Positions 43,587-53,743 of a stretch of 64,000 nt of DNA are shown piece by piece. The translations under genes and the position numbers were made by a program. This DNA comes from Cellulomonas hominis (GTDB lineage Bacteria > Actinomycetota > Actinomycetes > Actinomycetales > Cellulomonadaceae): positions 4,154,001 through 4,218,000 of the forward strand of contig NZ_JACHDN010000001.1 of assembly GCF_014201095.1 (NCBI RefSeq), given 5' to 3'. The notes below the pieces were generated by a model, which was not told the DNA's origin, ran no database searches, and saw only the letters and a program-made list of their open reading frames with translations. How positions within the stretch are numbered: the first letter of the stretch is position 1; each line of letters opens with the position of its first letter.

Positions 43587-45154
43587 CGCTTGCGCTTCTC
43601 CCGCACGCGCACCGAGATCGAGATCGGCGAGCCCTCGAACCCGAAGGTCTCGCGCAGCCGGCGCTCGATGAACCGGCGGTACCCCGCCTCGAGGAAGCCG
43701 GTCGCGAAGATGACGAACCGCGGCGGCCGGGTGGACGCCTGGGTCGCGAACAGGATGCGGGGCTGCTTGCCGCCCCGCAGCGGGTGCGGGTGCGCGGCCA
43801 CGAGCTCGCCGAGGAAGGCGTTCAGCCGGCCGGTGGGCACGCGGGTGTCCCAGGACTCGAGCGACCGGGTCAGCGCCGGCACCAGCCGGTCGGTGTGCCA
43901 GCCGGTCCGCGCGGAGATGTTCACCCGCGGCGCCCACTGGATCTGCACGAGCTCCTTCTCGATCTCGCGCTCCAGGTACGGGCGGCGGTCCTCGTCCATG
44001 AGGTCCCACTTGTTGTACGCGATGACCAGCGCGCGCCCGGCGTCGATGACCTGCTGGATCACGCGGGTGTCCTGCTCGGTCAGCGGCTGGCTCGCGTCCA
44101 GCAGCACGACGGCGACCTCGGCCTTCTCGATCGCCGCCTGGGTGCGCAGCGAGGCGTAGAAGTCCGCGCCCGACGTCTGGTGCACGCGGCGCCGGATGCC
44201 GGCGGTGTCGACGAACCACCACGGGACGCCCTTGAGCTCGACCAGCTCGTCGACCGGGTCCCGGGTGGTGCCGGCGACGTCGTCGACGACGACGCGGTTC
44301 TCGCCCAGGACCTTGTTCAGCAGCGAGGACTTGCCGACGTTCGGCCGGCCGACCAGCGCGACGCGGCGCGGGCCGCCCGGGCGGGCGACGCCGTGCGCCG
44401 ACACCTCGGGCAGCGCGCCGACCGCGGCGTCCAGCAGGTCGCCGGTGCCGCGGCCGTGCAGGGCGGACACCGGGTGCGGCTCGCCGAGGCCGAGGCTCCA
44501 CAGCTCGGCGGCGTCGGCCTCGACCCGCGGGCCGTCGACCTTGTTGGCGCAGAGCACGACGGGCTTGCCGGACTTGCGGAGCAGCCGCACGACCCGCTCG
44601 TCCGTGGCGGTCGGGCCGACGGTCGCGTCCACGACGAACAGGACCGCGTCCGCGAGCTCGATGGCGACCTCGGCCTGCTCGGCGACCCGGGCCTCGATGC
44701 CGGCGACGTCGACCTCCCAGCCGCCGGTGTCCACCAGCGTGAACCGGCGGCCGGCCCACTCCGCTGGGTAGGACACCCGGTCCCGGGTCACGCCCGGCCT
44801 GTCCTCGACGACGGCCTCGCGGCGGCCGAGGATGCGGTTGACCAGCGTCGACTTGCCGACGTTCGGCCGGCCGACGACGGCGAGCACCGGCAGCGCGAGC
44901 TCGGCGCCGCCGCCGTCCTCGTCGTCGTACTCCCCGGACAGCAGGGCGACGTCCTCGTCCCCGAGCTCGTACTCCTCGAGGCCCGCCCGCAGGGCGCGCT
45001 CGCGCGCCGCGTCGTCCTCGGCCTGGGCCGCGGGGTCGACGACGGCCTCGTCCGCGAGGCTCCGGGTGCCGTCGGCGAGGTCGTCGCCGTACCCGTCCTC
45101 GACGGTCCCGCTGGTGGTCGGCCGGTCCGGCCCGCTGTCACGCATGGGCACCAT
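43583..45154 (-). CDS. der: Ribosome biogenesis GTPase Der
   Basis: A 523-residue protein with two tandem GTPase domains, the hallmark of Der (EngA), which assists assembly of the 50S subunit. The two P-loops are GRPNVGKST (about 95-103) and GRPNVGKSS (about 270-278); G3 motifs DTGGWE and DTAGIR and G4 motifs NKVD and NKWD are intact. The C-terminal KH-like domain ends in a basic [10 protein letters not shown]. An acidic, low-complexity N-terminal extension of about 85 residues precedes the first domain; such extensions are usual in actinobacterial Der. ATG 45145 is an alternative start. Confidence 0.95.
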   Translation of the reverse strand: MVPMRDSGPDRPTTSGTVEDGYGDDLADGTRSLADEAVVDPAAQAEDDAARERALRAGLEEYELGDEDVALLSGEYDDEDGGGAELALPVLAVVGRPNVGKSTLVNRILGRREAVVEDRPGVTRDRVSYPAEWAGRRFTLVDTGGWEVDVAGIEARVAEQAEVAIELADAVLFVVDATVGPTATDERVVRLLRKSGKPVVLCANKVDGPRVEADAAELWSLGLGEPHPVSALHGRGTGDLLDAAVGALPEVSAHGVARPGGPRRVALVGRPNVGKSSLLNKVLGENRVVVDDVAGTTRDPVDELVELKGVPWWFVDTAGIRRRVHQTSGADFYASLRTQAAIEKAEVAVVLLDASQPLTEQDTRVIQQVIDAGRALVIAYNKWDLMDEDRRPYLEREIEKELVQIQWAPRVNISARTGWHTDRLVPALTRSLESWDTRVPTGRLNAFLGELVAAHPHPLRGGKQPRILFATQASTRPPRFVIFATGFLEAGYRRFIERRLRETFGFEGSPISISVRVREKRKR

Positions 45155-45195
45155 TGTCCCCGACGGCGGACCCCGGGACGACCGCGCCCCGCGGG

Positions 45196-45855
45196 TCAGT
45201 CCGTCGGGAGCGTGAACCGGGTGCGCGCCTGGGCGTCCGCCACCAGCGCCGACAGGGCCTCGCGGATCGCCTCGATGGCCGCCGACGTCGCCTCCCGGCG
45301 CGACATGCCCTCGGTGCGCCCGACGTGCACCGGCTCCCCGAACTCGACGTGCAGCCGCCGCCGGAACCCCGGGACGTGCCCGACCGACTCCCCCGTGCGC
45401 CGGGTGCCGAGCACCGCGACCGGCACGACCGGCGCGGACCCGTTCACGGCCAGCCACGCCACCCCGGCGCGCGCGGACGCCGCGTCGCCCCGCCCGCGGT
45501 TCCCCTCGGGGAACACCCCGACGGCGTCGCCGCGCTGGAGCACCTTCAGCGCCGTGGCCAGGGCCTCGCGTCCGCCCGAGCGGTCGACGGGGATCTGCCC
45601 GGACGCGCGCAGGATGCCCGCGAACGGCCCGGTGAACATCTCCTCCTTGACCAGGATGTGCACCGGCCGCGGCGTCACGCCCTCCAGGAGCGGCCCGTCG
45701 ACCACGCTGGTGTGGTTGGCGGCGAACAGCACCGGCCCGGTGGCCGGCACGTGCTCGGCGCCGACCACGCGGGCGTCCCACACGCCGTGCGCGAGCGTCC
45801 TGCCGATCGCGCGGGCCCAGCCCGGGACCGGCCGCTCGGCGTACCCGCGGGTCAC
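45196..45855 (-). CDS. 1-acyl-sn-glycerol-3-phosphate acyltransferase (PlsC-like)
   Basis: A 219-residue membrane-associated acyltransferase. The catalytic block I is NHTSVVDGP (the HxxxxD motif), block III is FPEGNRGRG, and block IV is VVPVAVLG. It transfers an acyl chain to lysophosphatidic acid or a related acceptor. The GTG start overlaps the cmk stop (GTGA). The position between cmk and der is conserved in many actinomycetes. Confidence 0.88.
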   Translation of the reverse strand: MTRGYAERPVPGWARAIGRTLAHGVWDARVVGAEHVPATGPVLFAANHTSVVDGPLLEGVTPRPVHILVKEEMFTGPFAGILRASGQIPVDRSGGREALATALKVLQRGDAVGVFPEGNRGRGDAASARAGVAWLAVNGSAPVVPVAVLGTRRTGESVGHVPGFRRRLHVEFGEPVHVGRTEGMSRREATSAAIEAIREALSALVADAQARTRFTLPTD

Positions 45856-46574
45856 GCGTGGAGGTCCGCGGTGCGGGCCACCACGTCGAGCACGGCCTGC
45901 ACGGTCTGCTCCAGGTCCAGCCCCGAGGAGTCGACGGTCACGACGCCGTCCGCCGCCACGAGGAACTGCGAGACCGTCGAGTCGTCCGCGTCGCGGCGCA
46001 CCACCTGGTCGCGGGTCGCCTCGACGGCTGCGGCGTCGGCCGTGCCGTGCACCTCGCGGGCGCGCCGGGCCAGCCGGGCCTCCTCGCTCGCGGTGAGCAG
46101 CAGCCGGACGTCGGCGTCGGGGGCGATGACGGTGGTGATGTCGCGGCCCTCGGCGACGATGCCGCGCCCGCCGGAGAACGACGACGACGCGGCCTGCGCG
46201 GCGATCTCGTCGCGCTGCCGCCGGCCGAGCTCGGCCCGGACCTCGAGATTCGTCGCGACGGCGCTGACGGCCGCGGAGATCGCGGTCTCGCGGATCGCCT
46301 CGCCGACGTCGTGCCCGTCGACGTGCACCCCGGGGTCCCGGGGGTCGACGCCCATGACCAGGGGCATGTCCCGGATCAGCGCGGCCACCGCGTCGGCGTC
46401 GGCGAGCGGCACGCCCCGGTGCAGCGCCCACCAGGTCGCCGCGCGGTACATCGCCCCGGTGTCCAGGTACGCGAGGCCGAGCCGCTCGGCGACCCGCCGG
46501 GACACCGTCGACTTCCCCGAGCCGGACGGCCCGTCGATCGCCACCACCACGGGGCGCCGTGCGCTCGCCGTCAC
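45852..46574 (-). CDS. cmk: Cytidylate kinase
   Basis: A 240-residue nucleoside monophosphate kinase. The P-loop is [10 protein letters not shown] near the N-terminus, then [12 protein letters not shown] and the CMP-specific segment [20 protein letters not shown], and the lid RRDADDS. It converts CMP and dCMP to the diphosphates. GTG 46574 is chosen because it overlaps the tyrA stop (GTGA) and has GGAGG 8 bases upstream; ATG 46589 would add five residues. Confidence 0.93.
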   Translation of the reverse strand: MTASARRPVVVAIDGPSGSGKSTVSRRVAERLGLAYLDTGAMYRAATWWALHRGVPLADADAVAALIRDMPLVMGVDPRDPGVHVDGHDVGEAIRETAISAAVSAVATNLEVRAELGRRQRDEIAAQAASSSFSGGRGIVAEGRDITTVIAPDADVRLLLTASEEARLARRAREVHGTADAAAVEATRDQVVRRDADDSTVSQFLVAADGVVTVDSSGLDLEQTVQAVLDVVARTADLHA

Positions 46575-47689
46575 CTCACCAGCCTCCATCCGCGGGCCGT
46601 CAGCTCCGCCTCCAGGTGCGCCGAGCGGGCCGGGTCCACGGACACCGACGCCATGCCGACGGGTCGTCCCGCCGCGTGCTCGAGCTGCAGCTCCTCCAGG
46701 TTCACGCCGGCGGCGCCGACGTCGGTCAGCAGCCGGGCGAGCTCGCCCGGCTGGTCGGGCACGAGGGCCGTGACCACCGCGTACCGCCGCGGGGCGCCGC
46801 CGTGCTTGCCGGGCACCAGCCCGACGCCGGCGTTGCCGTCCGCGATCAGCCGCGCGATCCGCGCCAGCGCGCCGAGCTCCACGTCCTCCGGCCCGGTCGC
46901 GCGCGCCGCGCTGTCCAGCGCGCCCAGCACCTCGTCCAGGTCGTCGCGCAGGCCCGCCAGGACGTCCCGCACCGCGCCGGCGTTCGCCGCGAGGATCGAC
47001 GTCCACAGCGCCGGGTCCGATGACGCGATCCGCGTGACGTCCCGCAGCCCCTGGCCCGCGAGCCCGAGCGCGTCCGGCTCGGCGCCCCGCAGCCGCGCGG
47101 CGACCAGGCTGGCCGCGACCTGCGGCACGTGCGACACCGCCGCCACCGCCGCGTCGTGCGCGTCCGCGTCCATCGTCACGGGCACGCCGCCGAGGTCCGC
47201 CGCCAGCGCCCGCACCGCGAGCAGCGCGTCCGGCCGGGACTCCCCCGAGTCGACGACCACCCACGGCCGGCCCACGAACAGGTCCGGGACCGCCGCCGCG
47301 GGGCCGGAGCGCTCCCGCCCGGCCATCGGGTGCGAGCCGACGTACCGGGTCAGGTCGGCGCCCGCGGCGCGCAGCTCGCGCAGCACGTAGCCCTTGACGC
47401 TCGCCACGTCGGTGACCACCGCGTCCGGGTGCGCGGCGAGCTCGGCGCGCACGACGTCGGCCGTCACGTCCGGCGGCGCGGCCACGACCACCAGCGCCGG
47501 CTCCGGGTCGCCCGGCTCCGCGGGCCGGCCGGCCCCGACGTCCCGGGCCAGCGCCAGCGCGGTGCGCGACGGGTCGGCCAGGGTGACGTCCACGCCGCGG
47601 GTCGCCAGGGCCAGGCCCACGGACGCGCCGAGCAGCCCCGTGCCGACGACGCGCACCGGCCCCCGGGTCGCGACGGCCGCCGCGCTCAC
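46571..47689 (-). CDS. tyrA: Prephenate dehydrogenase
   Basis: A 372-residue enzyme of tyrosine synthesis (prephenate to 4-hydroxyphenylpyruvate, NAD dependent). The Rossmann site is VVGTGLLGASVGLAL, followed by VTDVASVKGYV and the active-site SHPMAGRERSG. The last 75 residues form an ACT domain (YAVVTALVPDQPGELARLL), the usual place for feedback inhibition by tyrosine. The GTG start overlaps the rluB stop (GTGA) and the end overlaps cmk, so the gene is embedded in the housekeeping operon. Confidence 0.92.
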   Translation of the reverse strand: MSAAAVATRGPVRVVGTGLLGASVGLALATRGVDVTLADPSRTALALARDVGAGRPAEPGDPEPALVVVAAPPDVTADVVRAELAAHPDAVVTDVASVKGYVLRELRAAGADLTRYVGSHPMAGRERSGPAAAVPDLFVGRPWVVVDSGESRPDALLAVRALAADLGGVPVTMDADAHDAAVAAVSHVPQVAASLVAARLRGAEPDALGLAGQGLRDVTRIASSDPALWTSILAANAGAVRDVLAGLRDDLDEVLGALDSAARATGPEDVELGALARIARLIADGNAGVGLVPGKHGGAPRRYAVVTALVPDQPGELARLLTDVGAAGVNLEELQLEHAAGRPVGMASVSVDPARSAHLEAELTARGWRLVR

Positions 47690-48915
47690 ATCCCCACCGA
47701 GGTCATGAGCGAGCCGACCTCCGCCTTCCCGAGGACGCGCGTGCGGCCGACCTTGAGGTCGCCGAGCTTGATCGGGCCGATCTGGGTGCGCAGCAGGCGG
47801 GTCACGGGGTGCCCGACCTCCTCCAGCAGGCGCCGGACCACGCGGTTGCGGCCCTCGTGCAGCACGATCTCGACCAGGCTGGCCTGCGGCGTCGCGTCGA
47901 CCACGCGGAACGCGTCGACCGCGACCACCCCGTCCTCGAGCTCGACGCCGCGCTTCAGCCGCGCGCCGACCCCGCCGGGCACGCGGCCCTCGACGGTCGC
48001 GAGGTAGGTCTTCGTGACGCCGTGCGACGGGTGCGAGAGCCGGTTGGCCAGCTCGCCGTCGTTGGTCAGGAGGATCAGGCCCTCCGAGTCGGCGTCCAGG
48101 CGCCCGACGTGGAACAGCCGCTCCTCGCGACCCGCCACGAACTCCGCGAGCGACGGCCGGCCCTCGGGGTCGTGCATCGTCGAGACGACGCCCAGCGGCT
48201 TGTTCAGCGCGATCGTCACCACCGACTGGTCGAGCTGCAGGCGCAGGCCGTCCACGTGGATCTGGGCGCTGCGCGGGTCCACGCGCACGCCGAGCTCGAG
48301 GACGACCTGGCCGTCCACGGACACCCGGCCCGCCGCGATGAGCTCCTCGCAGGCGCGGCGGGAACCGAGGCCCGCCTGCGCGAGCACCTTCTGCAGGCGG
48401 ACGCCCTCGGGGTCGTGCACGTCCACCGTCGGCTCGCTGCGCGGCCGGCGGGGGCCGGCCGGGCGCGCGGGGGCCGCGGGCCAGCGGGAGCCGGGGCGGC
48501 CGACGCCCTGCGCACCGGGGCGGGAGACGCCGGCGCCGCGCGAGCCGCCCGCGCCGCGCGAGCCGCCCGCACCGCGGGAGGGCGCCGCGCCGGTGCGGGG
48601 GGCACCGCCGGACCGCGGACCGCCCGACCGGGCGCCGCCCTCGCCGGACCGCTCGGCACCGCCGGACCAGCCGCCGCCGGAGCGTGCGGGCCCGCCGGAC
48701 CGCCCGCCGCCGCCCGACCAGCCGCCGTCGCGGGAGCGCCCGCCGTCGCCGGACCCGCCCGGCCGCCCGGCGCCGCCGCCCGGCCGCCCCCCGGTGGGCC
48801 GCCCGCCGCGGCTCGCGCCGCCGCCCGACCGCCCACCGGCGCCGCCGGCACCCCGGCCCGCGCCACCACCGGCGCCGCCGCGGCCGCGACCGCCGCCCTG
48901 TCCTGCTGCACTCAT
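47686..48915 (-). CDS. rluB: 23S rRNA pseudouridine synthase, RluB-like, with Gly/Arg-rich N-terminus
   Basis: A 409-residue protein. The first 165 residues are almost only Gly, Arg, Ser, Ala and Pro, with many RGG- and SGG-like repeats. The enzyme starts near GVRLQKVLAQAG (S4 RNA-binding domain), and the catalytic Asp is in GRLDADSEGLILLTNDG; later GRNRVVRRLLEEVGHPVTRL. It modifies a uridine in helix 89 of 23S rRNA in the known RluB; the exact target is inferred. ATG 48915 has AGGAG 7 bases upstream and shares a base with the scpB stop. Confidence 0.9.
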   Translation of the reverse strand: MSAAGQGGGRGRGGAGGGAGRGAGGAGGRSGGGASRGGRPTGGRPGGGAGRPGGSGDGGRSRDGGWSGGGGRSGGPARSGGGWSGGAERSGEGGARSGGPRSGGAPRTGAAPSRGAGGSRGAGGSRGAGVSRPGAQGVGRPGSRWPAAPARPAGPRRPRSEPTVDVHDPEGVRLQKVLAQAGLGSRRACEELIAAGRVSVDGQVVLELGVRVDPRSAQIHVDGLRLQLDQSVVTIALNKPLGVVSTMHDPEGRPSLAEFVAGREERLFHVGRLDADSEGLILLTNDGELANRLSHPSHGVTKTYLATVEGRVPGGVGARLKRGVELEDGVVAVDAFRVVDATPQASLVEIVLHEGRNRVVRRLLEEVGHPVTRLLRTQIGPIKLGDLKVGRTRVLGKAEVGSLMTSVGM

Positions 48916-49604
48916 CACACGTCTCCTGTCGTACCGTCGGCCCCGTCGAGCCCGTCGAACGCGTCGATCTCGGGCAGGTACGGGGCGAGCGGGGGCAGCT
49001 CGTCGAGGCTCGTGAGGCCCATCCGCTCGAGGAAGTATCCCGTGGTCCGGTACAGCAGCGCACCCGAGGTCGGGTCGGTACCCGCCTCGGTCACCAGGCC
49101 GCGTGCCGTCAGCGTCCGCACGACGCCGTCCACGTTGACGCCGCGCACACCCGAGACCTGCCCGCGCGTGACCGGCTGCCGGTAGGCGATCACCGCCAGC
49201 GTCTCCAGCGCGGCCTGGGTCAGCCGGGCGGTCTGCCCGTCGAGCACGAAGGCGCCGACGACCTGGTGGTACGCGGGTGCGGAGTAGATCCGCCAGCCCT
49301 CGCCGGCCTGGCGGAGCTCGAACCCGCGGGGCCGCCCGCCGTGCTCGCCGCGGTACTCCTCGGCCAGCGTGCGCAGCAGGTCCACGACGTCCCCGGTCGG
49401 CAGCCCGAGCACCGCGGCGAGCCGCACGGCGGGGATGGGCTCGTCGGCCACCATGAGCACGGCCTCGAGCGCCGCCAGGGCGCCCCCGGGCAGGTCGGCC
49501 ACGTCGAACGCGAGCTCCTCGGGCGCGGGCGGCTGCTCCCCCTCGCCGAGCGGCACCGGCGGCTCCTGCGCCTCCTGCGGCCCCGCGGTCGCCTCGTCGG
49601 TCAT
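48915..49604 (-). CDS. scpB: Segregation and condensation protein B
   Basis: A 229-residue kleisin-complex subunit with two winged helices. Recognisable segments are LAALEAVLMVADEPIPAVRL, LTQAALETLAVIAYRQPVTR and RGVNVDGVVRTLTARGLV. It works with ScpA and Smc in chromosome condensation. A 30-residue acidic, Pro-rich N-terminus precedes the first domain. Start and stop overlap the neighbours (ATGA with scpA, TGATG with rluB). Confidence 0.93.
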   Translation of the reverse strand: MTDEATAGPQEAQEPPVPLGEGEQPPAPEELAFDVADLPGGALAALEAVLMVADEPIPAVRLAAVLGLPTGDVVDLLRTLAEEYRGEHGGRPRGFELRQAGEGWRIYSAPAYHQVVGAFVLDGQTARLTQAALETLAVIAYRQPVTRGQVSGVRGVNVDGVVRTLTARGLVTEAGTDPTSGALLYRTTGYFLERMGLTSLDELPPLAPYLPEIDAFDGLDGADGTTGDV

Positions 49605-50527
49605 CGGCCCGTCCCCTCGTCCACCCCGTCCGGCACCGCGGCCACCGCGGCCGGGTCGTCGTCCTCGTCGAAGTCCGTCGTCACCGCCACGTCCCCGTCG
49701 CCCGTCGCCGTCCACCGCACCGTGAGCTCCCCCAGCGGCGTCACCTGGTCGAACCCGACCGCGCCCTCCCGGAACAGCTCCAGCAGCGCCAGGAACCGCG
49801 CCACCACGACCAGCGTCGACCCGGCGTCCGCCGTCAGCGCCCGGAACGTCGCCGATCCGCCGTGCCGCAGCCGGTCCGCCAGCACCGCCGCCTGCTCCCG
49901 CACCGAGACCGCGGGCGCGTGCAGGTGGCTGATGTCCACGCCCGGCGGCGGGGGCGGTGGCGCGAGCGCCTTCGCGGCCAGCGCGGCGAGCTCCTGCGGC
50001 CCGATCTGCCACACGAGCTCGGGCAGCATGGCCGCGAGGTGCGGCTCCAGCTCGACGGTCCGCGGCAGCCGCTTGCCCTGCTCGGTCAGCCGGCGCCCGA
50101 TGTCGGCAGCCACGACCTTGTACGCGCGGTACTGCAGCAGGCGGGCGAACAGCAGGTCCCGGGCCTCCAGCAGCTCGAGGTCCTCGGCGTCCTCGACGTC
50201 GCCCGCGGGCAGCAGCCGGGCCGCCTTGAGGTCGAGCAGCGTCGCCGCCACCAGCAGGAACTCGCTGGCCTGCCCGAGGTCCCACGTGCGCCCGCCGTCC
50301 GCCGCCGACCGCTCCGCCGCGCGGATGTACGCGATGAACTCGTCCGTGACCGCGGCGAGCGCGACCTCGGTGATGTCGAGCTTGTGCTTGGAGATCAGCC
50401 CCAGCAGCAGGTCGAACGGCCCCGAGAAGTTCTCCAGGTGCACCTCGAAGGCGCTCGACCCGACGGGGGCGGCGACGGCCTCCGGTGCGGCGGCGTCGGG
50501 CGCGGGGGTCTCAGGCGGCGTCGCCAC
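49601..50527 (-). CDS. scpA: Segregation and condensation protein A (kleisin)
   Basis: A 308-residue kleisin that bridges the Smc heads. The N-terminal Smc-neck-binding part is FEVHLENFSGPFDLLLGLIS and HKLDITEVALAAVTDEFIAY; the C-terminal winged helix includes VARFLALLELFREGAVGFDQ. An acidic tail after residue 285 is typical for actinobacteria. The GTG start lies within the last codons of the parA-like gene (17-base overlap), so the two are coupled. Confidence 0.93.
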   Translation of the reverse strand: MATPPETPAPDAAAPEAVAAPVGSSAFEVHLENFSGPFDLLLGLISKHKLDITEVALAAVTDEFIAYIRAAERSAADGGRTWDLGQASEFLLVAATLLDLKAARLLPAGDVEDAEDLELLEARDLLFARLLQYRAYKVVAADIGRRLTEQGKRLPRTVELEPHLAAMLPELVWQIGPQELAALAAKALAPPPPPPGVDISHLHAPAVSVREQAAVLADRLRHGGSATFRALTADAGSTLVVVARFLALLELFREGAVGFDQVTPLGELTVRWTATGDGDVAVTTDFDEDDDPAAVAAVPDGVDEGTGR

Positions 50528-51383
50528 GGGCGACGAGCTCCCGGGCCAGCTGCCGGTAGGCGTGCGCCCCCGCGTGCGTCGGCGCGTAGGTGGTGATCGG
50601 CTCCGCCGCGACGGACGCGTCCGGGAACTTCACGGTCCGGCCGATGACGGTCTGCAGCAGCGTGTCGCCGAACGCCTCGTACACCCGGGCCACGACCTCG
50701 CGGGCGTGCAGCGTGCGGGGGTCGTACATCGTCGCGAGGATGCCGTCGACCTCGAGGCGCGGGTTCAGCCGGTCGCGCACCTTCTCGATGGTCTCGACCA
50801 GGAGGGCCACGCCGCGCAGCGCGAAGAACTCGCACTCCAGCGGGATGAGCACGCCGTGCGCCGCGGTCAGGGCGTTCACGGTGAGCAGGCCGAGCGACGG
50901 CTGGCAGTCGATGAGCACGACGTCGTAGTCGTCCAGCACGGGCCGCAGGACGCGCGACAGGATCGACTCCCGGGCGACCTCGGACACGAGCTGGACCTCG
51001 GCCGCGGACAGGTCGATGTTCGCCGGCAGCAGGTCCAGGCCCGGGATCTCGGTGGGCCGCACCAGGTCCGTGATGACGGCGTTCCGGTCGACCAGCAGGT
51101 CGTACACGGTGCGGTCGAGCTCGTGCGGGCTGGTGCCCAGGCCGACGGACGCGGCGCCCTGCGGGTCGAAGTCGACGATGAGCACCCGGCGCCCGTACTC
51201 GGCGAGCGCGGCGGCCAGGTTGATGGTCGTGGTCGTCTTGCCGACCCCGCCCTTCTGGTTGCACATCGCGATCACGCGTGCGGGCCCGTGCGCGGCGAGG
51301 GGGGCGGGGACGGGGAAGTCGGGCAGGGGCCTGCCCACCGGGTCGAGAACGGTCTCGGTCGTCTCCTCGCGTGCCACCCGCAC
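50511..51383 (-). CDS. ParA/Soj-family ATPase
   Basis: A 290-residue deviant Walker ATPase. The P-loop is CNQKGGVGKTTTTINLAAAL with the signature Lys, then VDFDPQGAAS and LIDCQPSLGLLTVNAL. In this position (xerD-parA-scpA) the protein is a paralogue of the ParA of the parABS locus; no parB gene is adjacent. It probably takes part in chromosome or cargo positioning together with the Smc-ScpAB complex. The GTG start at 51383 gives about 35 residues before the ATPase core; GTG 51377 is equally possible. Confidence 0.9.
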   Translation of the reverse strand: MRVAREETTETVLDPVGRPLPDFPVPAPLAAHGPARVIAMCNQKGGVGKTTTTINLAAALAEYGRRVLIVDFDPQGAASVGLGTSPHELDRTVYDLLVDRNAVITDLVRPTEIPGLDLLPANIDLSAAEVQLVSEVARESILSRVLRPVLDDYDVVLIDCQPSLGLLTVNALTAAHGVLIPLECEFFALRGVALLVETIEKVRDRLNPRLEVDGILATMYDPRTLHAREVVARVYEAFGDTLLQTVIGRTVKFPDASVAAEPITTYAPTHAGAHAYRQLARELVARGDAA

Positions 51384-51456
51384 AACCTACCGGAGCGGCG
51401 CCGGTCCCCCGGGCCTGCCGCGCCGACCCGGCCGCGTGTGACGTGCGCCGCCGGGG

Positions 51457-52437
51457 TCAGGCCCGGGCGCGCTCCCGCCGGGCGCGCGGGTGGCTGGTCG
51501 CGTACACCTCGCGGAGCGTGTCCGGCGTCACCCGCGTGTAGATCTGCGTGGTGGTCACGGACGCGTGCCCGAGCAGCTCCTGCACGACGCGGACGTCCGC
51601 GCCGCCCGCGAGCAGGTGGGTGGCGAACGAGTGCCGCAGGGTGTGCGGCGACACGTGCTCGGCCCCGGGCAGCCCGGCGCGCTCGGCCGCCGTGCGCAGC
51701 ACCGCCCACGCGCTCTGCCGGGAGAGCCGCGCGCCGCGGGTGTTGAGGAACACGGCCGCGCCGCCCGACCCGGCCGCCGCCAGGGCGGGCCGGGACCGCA
51801 CGAGGTACGCCTCGACCGCCTCGACCGCGTAGGCCCCGACCGGCACGACGCGCTCCTTGCTGCCCTTGCCGAACAGCCGGACCGCCGCGCGCCCCTCGGT
51901 CAGGTCGAGGTCGTCGACGTCCAGCCCGACGGCCTCGGAGATCCGCGCGCCCGTCGAGTACACGAGCTCGAGCAGCGCCCGGTCGCGCAGCGGCACCGGC
52001 CCGTCGCCGAGCGAGGCCGCCTCCAGCAGGCGCTCGACGTCGTGCGTCGAGATGGCCTTCGGCAGCGTCTGGGACTGCTTCGGCGGCCGGACGGCGCGCG
52101 CCGGGTCGCCGGCGCTCAGGCCCTCGAGGACGCAGAACCGGTGCCAGCCCCGCACCGCCACGACGGCCCGCTTCGCCGACGACGCTGACAGCACGGCCCG
52201 CCCGTCGGAGCCCGTCCGCACCGCGGTGAGGAAGTCCTCGACGTCGGCCTCCGCCACGTCGCCCACCCGCGCGCGCCCGGCGGCGGCCAGGTGCTCGACG
52301 TAGCGGTCCAGGTCCCGGCGGTACGCGGCCAGCGTGTTCGCGGACAGCCCGCGCTCGACGGTGAGGTGCGCGAGGTAGCCGTCCAGCGCCGCGCGCAGGG
52401 GTCCGGGGACCTCGACGGGCGCCGCGCCGTCCGCCAT
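51457..52437 (-). CDS. xerD: Site-specific tyrosine recombinase XerD
   Basis: A 326-residue tyrosine recombinase that resolves chromosome dimers at dif with its partner XerC. The N-terminal SAM-like domain includes [19 protein letters not shown]. The catalytic residues are Arg in [11 protein letters not shown], Lys in [11 protein letters not shown], His and Arg in [11 protein letters not shown], His in [11 protein letters not shown] and Tyr in IYTRV. Its place next to parA-scpAB fits the conserved actinobacterial locus rather than a prophage. ATG start. Confidence 0.93.
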   Translation of the reverse strand: MADGAAPVEVPGPLRAALDGYLAHLTVERGLSANTLAAYRRDLDRYVEHLAAAGRARVGDVAEADVEDFLTAVRTGSDGRAVLSASSAKRAVVAVRGWHRFCVLEGLSAGDPARAVRPPKQSQTLPKAISTHDVERLLEAASLGDGPVPLRDRALLELVYSTGARISEAVGLDVDDLDLTEGRAAVRLFGKGSKERVVPVGAYAVEAVEAYLVRSRPALAAAGSGGAAVFLNTRGARLSRQSAWAVLRTAAERAGLPGAEHVSPHTLRHSFATHLLAGGADVRVVQELLGHASVTTTQIYTRVTPDTLREVYATSHPRARRERARA

Positions 52438-52464
52438 CGCCGTCCTCCCCGGGGTGCGCCTCGT

Positions 52465-53421
52465 CTAGAGCGGGAGGAACACGTCGACCGCCACCGCGAC
52501 CGACAGCAGCGACAGGTACGTGATCGACCCGTGGAACACCGACATCGCGCGGAGCTTGCCGCGGCTCGGGTCCTGGGCGCGACGGTACAGCGCGACGTTC
52601 GACCAGAGGAACCACACGCCGAGGACGGTCGCCACGACGGCGTACACCCAGGTCATCCCGGCGACCGGGACCAGCAGCAGCGAGCAGGCGATCATCGCGA
52701 CGGTGTACGCGATCATCTCCTTCGCGACCTTCGCCTCCGCGGCCACGACCGGGAGCATCGGGACGCCCGCGGCGGCGTAGTCCTTGCGGAACTTCATCGA
52801 CAGCGGCCAGTAGTGCGGCGGCGTCCAGAAGAAGATGACGCCGAACAGCAGCACCGCGGCCCACGACAGCCCGCCGGTCACCGAGGACCAGCCGATCAGC
52901 ACCGGCATGCAGCCCGCGGCGCCGCCCCACACGATGTTCTGCGGCGTACGACGCTTGAGGATCATCGTGTAGCCGACGACGTAGATGAGGATGGCGGCGC
53001 CCGTGAGCAGCGCCGACGGCACGTTCACGAGCAGCGCGAGCCAGGTGAGCGACGCGACGCCCAGCAGCAGCCCGAACACCAGCGCCGCGCGCGGCGTGAT
53101 CTCGCCGGTGACGAGCGGCCGGCGCTTCGTCCGGTTCATCACCTGGTCGATGTCGCGGTCCAGGTAGCAGTTGAGCACGTTCGCAGATCCGGCCGCGGCG
53201 GCGCCGCCGACCAGCGTGGCGAGCACGAGCCCGACCGGCGGGAAGCCGCCCTGCGCGAGGATCATCGTCGGCAGCGTCGTGACGAGCAGCAGCTCGATGA
53301 CGCGCGGCTTCGTCAGCGCGACGTACGCGCCGACCCGGCGGCGCAGCGTGCGGGGGCCGGCGGCGGGGACGGGGTTGGACTGCGGACGGGAGGACGCACC
53401 GGCGGGAGCGGCTGGGCTCAT
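52465..53421 (-). CDS. ctaB: Protoheme IX farnesyltransferase
   Basis: A 318-residue membrane prenyltransferase that converts heme B to heme O for cytochrome oxidase. It has nine hydrophobic segments; the first Asp-rich motif is [15 protein letters not shown], and the second is the loop [19 protein letters not shown], diagnostic for CtaB among UbiA enzymes. ATG 53421 gives a 35-residue Ser/Pro-rich lead before the core; ATG 53490 (23 residues longer, with AAAGGG upstream) is an alternative. It is divergent from the tal-zwf operon. Confidence 0.93.
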   Translation of the reverse strand: MSPAAPAGASSRPQSNPVPAAGPRTLRRRVGAYVALTKPRVIELLLVTTLPTMILAQGGFPPVGLVLATLVGGAAAAGSANVLNCYLDRDIDQVMNRTKRRPLVTGEITPRAALVFGLLLGVASLTWLALLVNVPSALLTGAAILIYVVGYTMILKRRTPQNIVWGGAAGCMPVLIGWSSVTGGLSWAAVLLFGVIFFWTPPHYWPLSMKFRKDYAAAGVPMLPVVAAEAKVAKEMIAYTVAMIACSLLLVPVAGMTWVYAVVATVLGVWFLWSNVALYRRAQDPSRGKLRAMSVFHGSITYLSLLSVAVAVDVFLPL

Positions 53422-53743
53422 CGTGCGCACGCTCCGGTCCTCCGCCCGTGTCCGCGTCCCGCGGGTCGCCCCGCGGATGGTCCTCGCCATCGTACGGCCC
53501 TTTCGGCAGCAGAGGGGGACGTCCCGCGCATGGGACCTCGGTCCCAGAGGTGTGACGTCCGTCGCCCTGCCCGGCCCGGCCTGTGGACGAACCGGCGATC
53601 CCCCACCAGCGGGTCTAGGCTCGATGAGCACGCCCGGCAGGCCGCACCGACAGCCGGGCGTGAGCGGCGCCCGGCCCCCCGACCGGGCGCACGAGGAGTC
53701 GACGTCCCGGTCCGTGCGGGACGAGAAACGAGGTGGCAGGACG
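53422..53743. promoter_or_regulatory. Divergent regulatory region between ctaB and tal
   Basis: No gene is seen in these 322 bases. A tight inverted repeat TGGGACC-TC-GGTCCCA lies at 53531-53546, and a second dyad ACCTC-N7-GAGGT overlaps it. The left 70 bases could be coding if ctaB starts at 53490. In most actinomycetes a transketolase gene sits between ctaB and tal; no trace of it is visible here in any frame. Confidence 0.5.

Noticed and set aside
53491..53743. A riboswitch before tal or ctaB
   Set aside because: Only short dyads are present; no known aptamer consensus could be matched.
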